From: Streptomyces zagrosensis
GTDB taxonomy: Bacteria > Actinomycetota > Actinomycetes > Streptomycetales > Streptomycetaceae
Reading direction: 5' to 3'
Length of the DNA: 64,000 nt
Assembly: GCF_014203645.1 (NCBI RefSeq)
Contig: NZ_JACHJL010000015.1
Location: 62,001 to 126,000, forward strand
Shown here: positions 50,624-59,499 of the stretch, in pieces
Layout of the letters: each line of letters starts with the position of its first letter
Position numbering within the stretch: position 1 is the stretch's first letter
Program-made: the position numbers and the translations under genes
The notes under the pieces: generated by a model
What the model was told of the DNA's origin: nothing
Database searches by the model: none
What the model saw: the letters and a program-made list of their open reading frames with translations, nothing else

Positions 50624-52339
50624 GTGGGTGGCACCGCACGACATACGGACGAGAACCCACCATCGAAGGCCACCGACCCGCCACCCGCCCGTCGCGGCCC
50701 CGTTGTCGCCGCGCTCATGCTCGCCATGGCGCTCGCCGCGCTGGACTCCACGATCATCTCCACGGCCGTCCCCCAGATCGTGGGTGACCTCGGCGGCTTC
50801 ACGGTCTTCTCCTGGCTCTTCTCCGGTTATCTCCTCGCGGTGACCGTGACGCTGCCGGTGTACGGGAAGTTGTCGGACACCTTCGGCCGCAAGCCGGTGC
50901 TCCTTGTGGGCATCGTGCTGTTCCTCATCGGCTCGCTGCTGTGCGCCACCGCCTGGAACATGGCCAGCCTCATCGCCTTCCGTATCGTCCAGGGCCTGGG
51001 CGGCGGCGCGCTCCAGGGCACCGTGCAGACCGTCGCGGCCGACCTCTACCCCCACCGCGAGCGGCCGAAAATACAGGCCAGGCTCTCCACCGTGTGGGCG
51101 ACTTCATCGGTGGCGGGGCCGGCCCTCGGCGGGCTGATCGCCAGCTACGCCGACTGGCGCTGGATCTTCCTCATCAACCTGCCGGTCGGCCTCGTCGCGC
51201 TGCTGCTCATCGCGCGCCATCTGCACGAGCCGATACGTACCGAGCGCGCCCGACCCCGCGTGGACTGGGCCGGTGCACTCGGCATCTTCAGCTGCGGCGC
51301 CCTGCTGTTGACCGCCCTGGTGCAAGGCGGCGTGGCCTGGCCGTGGTTTTCGGGACCCTCGCTGTCGCTGCTCGCGGCCAGCGCGGCCTGCGCGGCGATC
51401 ACCGTGGCCATCGAACGACGGGCGGCGGAGCCGATCATTCCGGGATGGGTATGGCGCCGCCGCACCATCGCCGCCGTCAATCTCGCCCTCGGCGGCCTCG
51501 GCCTGCTGATGATCGCCCCGACCGTCTTCCTGCCCACCTACGCGCAGTCCGTGCTTGGCCTCTCCCCCACCGCCGCCGGGTTCGTGCTGTCGGTGATGAC
51601 GTTGAGCTGGCCGATATCGGCCGCCCTGAGCAGCCGTGTCTATCTACGCGTCGGCTTTCGGCAGTGCGCACTGCTCGGCATCGGCCTGGCGGCACTGATC
51701 CTGCTCGCCTTTCCGCTGCTGCCCTACCCGGGCTCGCCCTGGCAGCCTGCGCTGATCATGTTCCTGCTCGGCGCGGCGCTCGGCCTCTTCCAACTTCCGC
51801 TCATCATCGGCGTGCAGTCGTCGGTGGGCTGGGCGGAGCGGGGTACGGCGACCGGTTCCATACTGTTCTGCCGCCAGGTCGGGCAGAGTGTGGGGGCGGC
51901 CCTGTTCGGCGCCGTCGCCAACGCCACGATGGCCGCCCGGCTCGCCGACGCCCCCGATGCGATAGCCGGTGACCTCCCGGAAGACCTCGACTCGGTCTCC
52001 CGCGCGCTTGAGCACCCCGGCGAACTGTCTGCCGAGGCCGCCGACTACCTACGCCGCGCCATGGACGCCTCAGTGGACTACGTCTACCTGGGCGCAGCCC
52101 TGGCCGCCGTGCTCTCCCTGTTGGCACTGATCCTGCTGGCGCCGCGCGTCTTCCCCACCCATGGGGAGGAGCCCGTCGGAGGCACGACACCGCCCACGCC
52201 GGAAGCCGATACGGCCGTACGCCCCCACGCGGCGCCCGCACCGGAGCCGGAGTCGGCCGCGCCACCCGACGCCGGGCCCGGGACCGTTGCCGCGAAGGAG
52301 CACGCCGAGCGGGAGCGAGCGAAGCGCAACGGAAGCTAG
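50624..52339 (+). CDS. MFS drug exporter, DHA2 (EmrB/QacA) family
   Basis: A 571-residue, 14-helix exporter with the DHA2 N-terminal motif LAALDSTIISTAVPQIVGDL, motif A GKLSDTFGRKPVLLVG and motif C region TSSVAGPALGGLIASY. The GTG at 50624 has GGAGG 6 nt upstream; the frame is open for 480 nt more but shows no MFS features there. A C-terminal 60-residue Pro/Ala/Glu-rich tail follows the last helix. The TAG stop shares a CTAG palindrome with the stop of the convergent coiled-coil gene. Confidence 0.93.
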   Translation: MGGTARHTDENPPSKATDPPPARRGPVVAALMLAMALAALDSTIISTAVPQIVGDLGGFTVFSWLFSGYLLAVTVTLPVYGKLSDTFGRKPVLLVGIVLFLIGSLLCATAWNMASLIAFRIVQGLGGGALQGTVQTVAADLYPHRERPKIQARLSTVWATSSVAGPALGGLIASYADWRWIFLINLPVGLVALLLIARHLHEPIRTERARPRVDWAGALGIFSCGALLLTALVQGGVAWPWFSGPSLSLLAASAACAAITVAIERRAAEPIIPGWVWRRRTIAAVNLALGGLGLLMIAPTVFLPTYAQSVLGLSPTAAGFVLSVMTLSWPISAALSSRVYLRVGFRQCALLGIGLAALILLAFPLLPYPGSPWQPALIMFLLGAALGLFQLPLIIGVQSSVGWAERGTATGSILFCRQVGQSVGAALFGAVANATMAARLADAPDAIAGDLPEDLDSVSRALEHPGELSAEAADYLRRAMDASVDYVYLGAALAAVLSLLALILLAPRVFPTHGEEPVGGTTPPTPEADTAVRPHAAPAPEPESAAPPDAGPGTVAAKEHAERERAKRNGS

Positions 52340-53733
52340 GGGGCGCGGTGCTCGGCCGGAGGGAGGGCCGGGAGCTCCACTTCGATCGTGTCGTCGTCAT
52401 CGCCGAGCTTCCGCTTGCCGGGCCCGGCCGCTGGCCGCGGCACGGCAAAACCCGTACCGGTGCCCGTGCCACTGCCCGTAGCGCTCCTGGTGCCGGCGGT
52501 ATCACCGGCACCGTTCGAGCCGCCGGCACCGTTCGAGCCGCCGGCACCGTTGGAGCTACCGGCACCGTTCGAGCTACCGGCGGGGCGGCTCTGCGCACCG
52601 TCGCTCGTAGCGCTCTCCGCACAGGGCCGCCCGTCCGCGGCTGCGGCAGCCACAGCGCCGCCGCTCCCCGTGTCGCCGGCACCGCTCGCGCCCTCCGCGC
52701 CACCTGCACGGTCCATACCTTGCGGGCCCTGCGGTGCGTCCGAGCCCTCGGCGCCCGCCGACACCCCGCCGCCTTCCGGTGTGTCGGTGCCACCCGGCGT
52801 CAGGGCGCCATCTGGCGCGTCGCTGGCGCTGTCGTCCTCGCGCTCGCCCGGTACGCGGCGGCCGGTCAGGGCGGCCAGGCTGTCGCGGACGTGCTCCATG
52901 TGCGACCTGACCTCTTCGCGCCGCTCCGCGTGCTCGCGCAGTACGCGCTCCGTTTCGCGCTCCACGCCCTCCACCCGGACCTGGGCCTGGGCGATCAGCT
53001 CGGCGGCCCGCGCCTCCGCATCCTCTTGGCCGTGCCGGGCGGACTCATCGGCCACCGCGTACGCGCGCTTGGACTCGGCCATGGTGCGCTCGCTCAGCGC
53101 CTCCCGCTCCGCGATACGGGCTTCGAGCGCGGCCTCGCGTTCGGCGATCTCGACGCCGAGCGCGTCCCAGCGGTCGCCGTGCTCCTTCTCCTGCTCGGCG
53201 CGCAGCGCCTCCGCGCGCTCCCGGGCCTGCTTCAGCTCGGCGACGGCCTCCCGCCGCCACAGCTTGGCGTCTCGGTGCGCTGCGCTGCGCAGTTCGACGG
53301 CGGCGGCGCCAGCCGCCTCGGCCGCGCGCTCCGCCCATCGCTCAGCCTCGGCTCGCAGCTCGGCAGCCGCGACGCTCGCCGCGTCCCATACGGCGTCGGC
53401 GTACTCGCCCGCCGCATTCGTGCCCTCTGTCGCCTCCCGCTCCGCGGCCGTCCGCAGCCGGTCGGCCTCCTGCTCGGCGGTGGTCAGGATGAGCTGGGCG
53501 CCGTCGCTCAGCGTCTCGTAGCGCTGGGGCGGAAGCTGTGCGATGACCTCGTGGAGCCGGTTCATCTCGACGACCATCTCGTTGGCGAGCACGGTCAACC
53601 GGGCAGCCCGCTCCCACGCCACATCACGGTCCTGGGACACGCCCTCCAGATACCGGTCCACCTGCGCGGGACGGTAGCCGCGCTCGCCTCGCCCGGTGGT
53701 CGTGAAGCCGTGAGGTGATTCCGTCCCGCTCAT
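52336..53733 (-). CDS. DivIVA-like coiled-coil protein with disordered tail
   Basis: A 465-residue protein. The N-terminus has a DivIVA-type start (FTTTGRGERGYRPAQVDRYL), then a long alpha coiled coil (about residues 30-290, Ala/Glu/Arg-rich, AEREALSERTMAESKRAYAV), and a disordered C-terminal region with NGAGSSNGAGGSNGAGG repeats ending DDDTIEVELPALPPAEHRAP. This resembles streptomycete proteins annotated as cellulose-binding or cytoskeletal (Scy/FilP-like or DivIVA-like). The ATG at 53733 is chosen at the start of conserved-looking sequence, with GAGGGG about 8 nt before it. A role in polar growth is only an inference. Confidence 0.8.
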   Translation of the reverse strand: MSGTESPHGFTTTGRGERGYRPAQVDRYLEGVSQDRDVAWERAARLTVLANEMVVEMNRLHEVIAQLPPQRYETLSDGAQLILTTAEQEADRLRTAAEREATEGTNAAGEYADAVWDAASVAAAELRAEAERWAERAAEAAGAAAVELRSAAHRDAKLWRREAVAELKQARERAEALRAEQEKEHGDRWDALGVEIAEREAALEARIAEREALSERTMAESKRAYAVADESARHGQEDAEARAAELIAQAQVRVEGVERETERVLREHAERREEVRSHMEHVRDSLAALTGRRVPGEREDDSASDAPDGALTPGGTDTPEGGGVSAGAEGSDAPQGPQGMDRAGGAEGASGAGDTGSGGAVAAAAADGRPCAESATSDGAQSRPAGSSNGAGSSNGAGGSNGAGGSNGAGDTAGTRSATGSGTGTGTGFAVPRPAAGPGKRKLGDDDDTIEVELPALPPAEHRAP

Positions 53734-54070
53734 CCTTGAAGCCCCTCTGTCCGGTTCCATCCGGTGTTCCCGGCGACATCTTTGTGGATGCGAGCGAAAT
53801 GCCCATAACGCGACACTCCGCCCGACCACTCGGCCAAGGATGCGGCAATTGACGCCAGAAGTCGTAATCTCGGGGATTCTTATGCCATGCAGCGTGCCAT
53901 CACGGTATTGGTGGTACGCGCGGTACGGGTGGTACGAGCCGAGCACCACACATCAGGTATCTGACACGGACCAGCCGTATGGCCCCATATATTCCCGTTA
54001 CCAGGCGCCGCCCGCCGCGATAGGTGGGCGAGCGGCACGGGCATGGGCATGGGCATGGGCATGGGCGCGG
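53734..54070. other. Intergenic between coiled-coil gene and deaminase-SUKH-4 gene
   Basis: It contains GGTACGCGCGGTACGGGTGG-type short repeats at 53912-53940 and the GGGCAT array. It should hold the coiled-coil promoter; no strong motif was seen. Confidence 0.35.
54039..54062. repeat. GGGCAT hexanucleotide repeat, 4 copies
   Basis: Four perfect copies start 8 nt beyond the stop codon of the deaminase-SUKH-4 gene. Confidence 0.85.
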
Positions 54071-57000
54071 CTAGAGCAGGCCGTCCCACATTTGCTCAAG
54101 CAGCACGGCCCACCAGTTTTCCGGCGAGGCCAGGGCCGCGGGATCGAGCGCGGCGAGCTGGGTTTGGAAGTCCACCGTCCAGCGGCCCGCCTGCTCCGGC
54201 GTCAGCGTGGCCCGCAGGCGCCACATCCAACCGAGCAAACCGAGGCAGCGTACGAACTCCGGCAGCCCGGTGTTCACGAACTGCGGCGGCATCGGGGCCC
54301 CACCAGGGCCTCCCTCGACCGGTACGGCGACGATGTGCGCCGTACCGTACTGCACGCACAACTGACGGCCGAAGTCGTTGCCCATCACCAGATACGAGCC
54401 GGCGTCGGACGCGGGCTGCACCTGCCGCTCGGCGGCCAACTCGGCCAGCGTGGGCACCGGCCGACCTGGCTGCGCCTGGGCCCAGAAGAACGGCCCGAAG
54501 TCCACCGGAAGGCCCGCCCACACGAGCGTCTGGGCGACGATTTCGGGCACACCCTGCCGGGAGACCGCGCGCTGGTCGAAGCGGAAGACACCCTGCGGCC
54601 CGAAGGCATTGAGCAACTCGTGAGCGATGCCCTCCGGCGGAATCGCGGGCGCCCGCTGCAACTGGCTGGGGTGCGGCAGCGGCACCCTGACCGGCGCGGG
54701 CCTGGCGGGCCCGTCCGCGACCTGGTGCAGCTCGCCCTGATGCTCGATCAGGTGGTGTACGCCCTGCTGACGGGTGGCGTGATCGCGACCGTACGGAGCG
54801 GTGTGGCTGATGCGCACCTGTGGCCAGGACTCGCGGATCATGCGGGCGCAGTAACCGCCGGGCAGATCGCAGGACTCCAGCTCGGTGTGGAGTTCGAGCA
54901 CCTGCTGTGGCGGCACGTTCATTGCGCGCAGCTCGTGCAGGATCTGCCACTCCGGATGCGGAGTTCCCGGCGCGGAGCGGCGGATGATCTGCTGCTCGGA
55001 GCCGTCGTGCGCACGGTAGCGGAGCACCGCCATATAGCCGGGACCGACCGTGGGCAGCCCGGTCGGCGTCTGTGGATAGCCGTACGGCGCAGCCATGCCG
55101 GGCGCGCCGGGCACTCCCGGGCCACCGTGCATCCCAGGAGCGCCATGCATCCCGGGAGCCCCGGGGGCACCAGGTGGGGCCATCCCCGGGTGACTGTGCA
55201 TGCCGGGTGCGCCGGGTGCGCCGTATTGCGGCCCGCCTGGTTGGCCGGGGGCGGGCGGAGGCGGCATGTGCGCCCCCGGCGTACCGGGAGCGCCCGGCAT
55301 GCTCGGCGTGCCCGGGCCCGCCAACATCGTCGCGGCAGCGTGCACCCCACCGCCCGTGCCACCCGGTTGACCGGGCTGGCCCGGAGCACCCGGGACGCCG
55401 GGAGCACCTAGCGGCGTTGCGCCACTACCGGGCGCGCCAGGGGCCGCGGGCGGCGCAGACGTACCCGTACCACCAGGCGCCCCGGGCGCCGGAGTGGACG
55501 GGCCACCCGCAGCCAACATCGTCGCGGCAGCATGGACGCCACCGCCCGTGCCACCGGGCTGCCCCGGAGCACCTGGAGCGCCTGGCGGCGTAGCACCGCC
55601 TCCGGGCATGCCCGGAGCGCCCGGCGACGCAGGCGTACCCGAACCACCAGGCGCCCCGCCCCCCAGGCCATCGGGGCCGAGTTGCGCAACGAACTGTGTC
55701 GGTACGTACCCACCAGCCGGAGCGCCGGGCGCACTGGGCGGCGGAGGTGTGCCGGGTCCGCCGGGTGACGCCTTGCTGGTGGCGGCGTCCGCGATATCGG
55801 CGGCGCCGGGAGGGCTCGCGGGGCCAGCGGCTCCGGGGGCGCCCGGAACGCCCAGAGCGCCGGACGAGTGGCTCGCCGGAGACGCCGGCGGGCCAGGTGG
55901 CATGGCCGGGACCGGCCCGGGGCCGCCCATCGAGTGCGGGGCTCCCGGGGGCTGGGGGGCTCCCGGGGGCTGGGGGCCATGAGGAGTCAGCGGAGTTGGG
56001 GCCTGGCCGCTGGCGGCTTGAGAGCCAGCGGCCTGCGCGCCACCCGGCGCACCCGGGCCACCCGGGACGCCCGGAGTTTCAGGGGCGCCCGGAACGCCGG
56101 GGGCGGCCAATGCGTAACGGCCGTCGATGGCCGGGGCGATGGCGGTGGGCGGCAGCACGCTGCCCGCCGACATCAGCTCGGTCTTGGCCTCGGACGCGAC
56201 GCCCGGCACCGGGGTGTCCTCGTCGTCGAAGCCCGCGAGCGGCGGCGCGAAAACGGTCGCGGGCGGTGCGACGGAGCGGTCGCCGTCGTCGCCCCTGGCG
56301 TTGGTGTCCTCCCAGGACGGGCCGCCGGACGCCGAGCCCGCGGACGAGCCGGAGGCGTGGGGAAAGCCCGTAGAGCCGGGCGCCGCGGGAAAGGCCGGAG
56401 CGGCGGGGACGCCGGGAGTACCAGAAAAGCCCAATGAGCCGGGCGCACCGGGGTACGCCGGGGCGGCACCGGCACCGGCACCCGCACCCGCACCCGCAGC
56501 CGGCGCGGCAGCCGAGGCCGGAGCACCCGCACCCCGCGACAGCCCACCGGAGGCACCGCTCGACGCGCCATCGTCGGACGAATCAGCCGACGAGTCACCG
56601 GACGCACCGCCCGACAAGCCATCTGACATGCCGCCCAGCGAAGCCGCCGCGCCCAACGCATCACCGGAACCCGCCGACCCCGCGACGCCAGCACCACCCC
56701 CGGAGCCAGCGGGCCCCGGGAAGCCAGCGGCACCCGCAGAACTCTCCGTCCCGCCCGGCGCCCCGGCCTCGGAAGCCGCAAACTCCCCGGAAGCCGCCAG
56801 CACATCCGGCGCCGACTCCGCGCCCGAACCCGGTCCCGATTCCGCACTCGAAATGGGCCCTGCGCTCGACCCAGCCCGCAGCGACCCTGACGGCGTTCCC
56901 GCATCCGATGTGCTCGGCGCTGACCGCCTACTAGACCTACTAGAACTACTAGAACTACCTGAGCTACTCGGCAGGCCGCCGCCCAGCGTGTTTGCCGCCT

Positions 57001-57358
57001 CCTGGAGCCATTCCGGAGGCGTCAGTAGGAAGGACGTGGCCTCTAGGTCGATGCGCTTGGGCGGCGCCGGCGTCTCATCCGGGGTGACGCCGTACTCCCC
57101 CTCGTACCGGCGGATGACCTCGCCCACCGGCAGCCCCGGCCACAGCGTCGTCTCGCCGCTGTCGCGGGCGATGACCAGCCGCGCGCTCTGCGTACCCGCG
57201 GCCCGCGACGGGCCATCGGGCCGGTCCTCGGCCCAGGCGACGAAGCCCATGCCGAACTCGCGTACCCGCACCTCGCGCTGCTGGTAGCGGGGGACGTCTG
57301 CGTTGACCCACTGCTCCGCGCGCTCCTGCGCCTGCGCGAAGGTCACCATCGCGCTCAT
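54071..57358 (-). CDS. Imm35-like / collagen-like linker / deaminase-like / SUKH-4 fusion protein
   Basis: A 1095-residue protein. Residues 1-95 look like the YrhB/Imm35 immunity fold (AQERAEQWVNADVPRYQQRE, VREFGMGFVAWAEDRP). Residues about 130-770 are disordered, Ser/Ala/Gly then collagen-like Gly-Ala-Pro repeats (GAPGMHGAPGMHGGPG). Residues about 780-890 resemble toxin-type nucleic-acid deaminases, with HPEWQILHEL (HxE) near 801 and ELESCDLPGGYCARMI near 831 as the paired cysteines. The last 190 residues fit SUKH-4 (SYLVMGNDFGRQLCVQYGTA, FVNTGLPEFVRCLGLLGWMW). No signal peptide is visible. The ATG overlaps the upstream WHH-SUKH gene stop by 4 nt. Deaminase activity is inferred from motifs only. 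Confidence 0.75.
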   Translation of the reverse strand: MSAMVTFAQAQERAEQWVNADVPRYQQREVRVREFGMGFVAWAEDRPDGPSRAAGTQSARLVIARDSGETTLWPGLPVGEVIRRYEGEYGVTPDETPAPPKRIDLEATSFLLTPPEWLQEAANTLGGGLPSSSGSSSSSSRSSRRSAPSTSDAGTPSGSLRAGSSAGPISSAESGPGSGAESAPDVLAASGEFAASEAGAPGGTESSAGAAGFPGPAGSGGGAGVAGSAGSGDALGAAASLGGMSDGLSGGASGDSSADSSDDGASSGASGGLSRGAGAPASAAAPAAGAGAGAGAGAAPAYPGAPGSLGFSGTPGVPAAPAFPAAPGSTGFPHASGSSAGSASGGPSWEDTNARGDDGDRSVAPPATVFAPPLAGFDDEDTPVPGVASEAKTELMSAGSVLPPTAIAPAIDGRYALAAPGVPGAPETPGVPGGPGAPGGAQAAGSQAASGQAPTPLTPHGPQPPGAPQPPGAPHSMGGPGPVPAMPPGPPASPASHSSGALGVPGAPGAAGPASPPGAADIADAATSKASPGGPGTPPPPSAPGAPAGGYVPTQFVAQLGPDGLGGGAPGGSGTPASPGAPGMPGGGATPPGAPGAPGQPGGTGGGVHAAATMLAAGGPSTPAPGAPGGTGTSAPPAAPGAPGSGATPLGAPGVPGAPGQPGQPGGTGGGVHAAATMLAGPGTPSMPGAPGTPGAHMPPPPAPGQPGGPQYGAPGAPGMHSHPGMAPPGAPGAPGMHGAPGMHGGPGVPGAPGMAAPYGYPQTPTGLPTVGPGYMAVLRYRAHDGSEQQIIRRSAPGTPHPEWQILHELRAMNVPPQQVLELHTELESCDLPGGYCARMIRESWPQVRISHTAPYGRDHATRQQGVHHLIEHQGELHQVADGPARPAPVRVPLPHPSQLQRAPAIPPEGIAHELLNAFGPQGVFRFDQRAVSRQGVPEIVAQTLVWAGLPVDFGPFFWAQAQPGRPVPTLAELAAERQVQPASDAGSYLVMGNDFGRQLCVQYGTAHIVAVPVEGGPGGAPMPPQFVNTGLPEFVRCLGLLGWMWRLRATLTPEQAGRWTVDFQTQLAALDPAALASPENWWAVLLEQMWDGLL

Positions 57359-58329
57359 CCCTCCACCGGGACGACGTACGCAAAGCCGCCGTCCACCATC
57401 AAGTTCGCTACGGTCTCCAGCTCCGGCGGATTGCCCGCCAGGCGCAACAAGAAGGCGTCGAAGTCGTCACCGCAGGGGAGCATCAGCTCCTCGACCCGGT
57501 CCCGGACGCTCCAGCCGTCCCGGTCCCGTGCGTCGTCGTACGCGCAAAACCACACGGAACCGATCCCCTCACCTCTCGCCTTCACCGCGAGCACGCCACC
57601 CTGTACGAACCCGACCCCCAGGTAGTCCTTGGTGAAGTGGTCGCGCAGGCACTTGTTGACGTAGACGAGATCGTTGATCGCCGCCTGGTCGCGCACCGTG
57701 AAGAACGGCTGATCCACCAGGAGGCCAAGCTCCGGGTCCAGCGCGGCCCCCACCGGGGCGCAGCCGCCGGCGGCCTTGAGGAAGGTGCGGTAGGCGTCGG
57801 GCAGCCGGTAGCCGAGGTCCTCCTCGACGCCGAGCACCTCGTCCTCGGTGACGGACAGACCACGCTTGGGCAGTCCGAAGTGGGCCGGGCGGGTCTCCTG
57901 GAGCGGACGGGTACCGCGCTTGGCCTGATCAACAGCGGCCGTCGCCAGTCCGCCATGGTGCCGAAGCAGCGCCTTCACCTCGACGGGGATCAACTGCACC
58001 CGCCGGGTCCCGGCGACGTGGTGCCAGGTCCAGCCGTGCGGCGTGGCGACCGATGAGCCGCCTTCCCACAGCTCGTGGCCAGCGGCGTGCAGCGCGGCGT
58101 TGGCCGATACGAAGTCGGTCAGTCGCAGCTCATCGACGCCGAACCCCTCCGGGGGCTCGGCGATTTCCACGGCGGCCTTGGCGTACGGCGAGAAGTCCGG
58201 ATAGCCGTTGTCGTCCACCCGCACACCCTTCGGGTGCCGGGCAGCACGCACCGGGTCCGGGAAGTGCACGACCTGCCCGGCGTAGGCCGTGTTCGGTGGC
58301 GCGGTCTGCCCGAGCCGACCTGTCGTCAT
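57355..58329 (-). CDS. WHH-type HNH/ENDO VII nuclease fused to SMI1/KNR4 (SUKH-1) domain
   Basis: A 324-residue protein combining a predicted DNase and an immunity fold. Residues about 30-130 match the WHH group of HNH/ENDO VII toxin nucleases: VRVDDNGYPDFSPYA, ALHAAGHELWEG, then GWTWHHVAGTRRVQLIPVEV and LLRHHGGLA carrying the catalytic W-H-H and following His. Residues about 150-300 form an SMI1/KNR4 domain (VLGVEEDLGYRLPDAYRTFL, DLVYVNKCLRDHF). No signal peptide, LXG or RHS part is present, so the enzyme appears intracellular and fused in cis to its probable inhibitor. It is first of a two-gene unit with the deaminase-SUKH-4 gene. Confidence 0.8.
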   Translation of the reverse strand: MTTGRLGQTAPPNTAYAGQVVHFPDPVRAARHPKGVRVDDNGYPDFSPYAKAAVEIAEPPEGFGVDELRLTDFVSANAALHAAGHELWEGGSSVATPHGWTWHHVAGTRRVQLIPVEVKALLRHHGGLATAAVDQAKRGTRPLQETRPAHFGLPKRGLSVTEDEVLGVEEDLGYRLPDAYRTFLKAAGGCAPVGAALDPELGLLVDQPFFTVRDQAAINDLVYVNKCLRDHFTKDYLGVGFVQGGVLAVKARGEGIGSVWFCAYDDARDRDGWSVRDRVEELMLPCGDDFDAFLLRLAGNPPELETVANLMVDGGFAYVVPVEG

Positions 58330-58464
58330 GGCGGTTGCCCCCTGCTGCTGCTGGCTACTACCGACAGCCTATGTGGTGGCGCAACAGGCGAAGCCGCCCC
58401 CGGTAACGGGCTCGGGCGAGCGGGGACACACCGTCTCAAGCCGGGGTTTTCACCCCCGCAAACC

Positions 58465-59310
58465 TCATCTCGATACCTTCCCGACCTCTACGATGCGACG
58501 GTGCTGCTCGTACGCCACCGCCCGCGCCACCGGCTCGGCCTTGCCGCTCGTACCGCCGGAGATAAACGTCGCCGTGTTCCCGCCGGTCCGTACCACGGTG
58601 ATCACGACCGGCGCGCTTTTTCCGGCCTTGTCGCGCATGAGGAAGGTCACGGACGTATCGCCCACGGTCAGGTTCCGGCCCGGCGAGATCGCCAGCGACT
58701 CCCGGCCGCCCGCGCCGCCGGTCGCCGTGAAGCTTCGGCACACTTCGACTGCCCGGCGCAGTTCGGTGACCCACTTTTCGGCGTTATTGCCCCGGTACGC
58801 GGCCAGCAGCAGTTGGCTCAGCGTCCCGCCACCCCCGCCGCTGAGGTCACCCTTGGTCAAACTGCCCGAGGTGTAGGCGGTCCGCGGATACTTCGGCCGA
58901 GACCCGATGGTGTCGGCGATCGGGCGACACTCCGGGCGATCGGCGGTGACCGTGGCCGCGGCGGGCAGCGCGTCGGCAGGGCCGCGGCGTACCGCGTAGC
59001 CGGGCACATCGGCCTGCGTCAGCAGTGCCTGTCGCAGCCCCGCTTCGCTCAACGGCGGCGTCCCCGACGCACGCCCGGGACCACCGCCCGCTGCCTTGCC
59101 GCCCTCCTGGCCCCTGCCCCGGTCGCCGTCTTCGTCACCACTCTTGTCACCACGGCTGTCACCACTTTTGTCACCACGGCCGTCACCACGGCCGTCACCA
59201 CCGTCGCTCCTGCCGCTCCCGTCGCCGGAACCGCCGGAGCACGCGGTTGACCACATCAGTACGGGGACGACGAGGGCAGCCACCATGGCGCGCTGAATGT
59301 GCGTACGCAT
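58465..59310 (-). CDS. Putative lipoprotein with sensor-like C-terminal domain
   Basis: A 281-residue secreted protein. The signal peptide RTHIQRAMVAALVVPVLMW ends in a lipobox STAC, with Cys at about 24. An acidic-basic Gly linker encoded by 12-bp repeats follows (GDGRGDGRGDKSGDSRGD, 59140-59210). The C-terminal 190 residues contain two cysteines (RPECRPIAD, AVEVCRSF) and resemble PknH-like extracellular sensor domains. The start at the ATG 59310 is chosen for the signal peptide; an upstream ATG at 59334 is possible. It is divergent from the YwqJ-SUKH-3 pair and upstream of the nuclease genes on the same strand. Confidence 0.72.
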   Translation of the reverse strand: MRTHIQRAMVAALVVPVLMWSTACSGGSGDGSGRSDGGDGRGDGRGDKSGDSRGDKSGDEDGDRGRGQEGGKAAGGGPGRASGTPPLSEAGLRQALLTQADVPGYAVRRGPADALPAAATVTADRPECRPIADTIGSRPKYPRTAYTSGSLTKGDLSGGGGGTLSQLLLAAYRGNNAEKWVTELRRAVEVCRSFTATGGAGGRESLAISPGRNLTVGDTSVTFLMRDKAGKSAPVVITVVRTGGNTATFISGGTSGKAEPVARAVAYEQHRRIVEVGKVSR

Positions 59311-59499
59311 GCTCCGCACTTTCCCAGCCATCGACCGAAAAGGGGCGACCTGTCGCAAGGCCAGCGACTACCCGTCACCCGACGGTGACGTACCGGACAG
59401 GAACCCGCATCAGGTGCACACCTGACTTCCGCACCACGCGCCCCATTTGGCAGGCTGACCCCCGCAACAGGGGGATTGCACCGGGAGGGAAGCACCACC

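Noticed and set aside
54043..56934. Several + strand Pro/Ala-rich open frames opposite the deaminase-SUKH-4 gene
   Set aside because: They are antisense shadows of the collagen-like linker; the minus strand carries recognisable domains and third-position GC bias.
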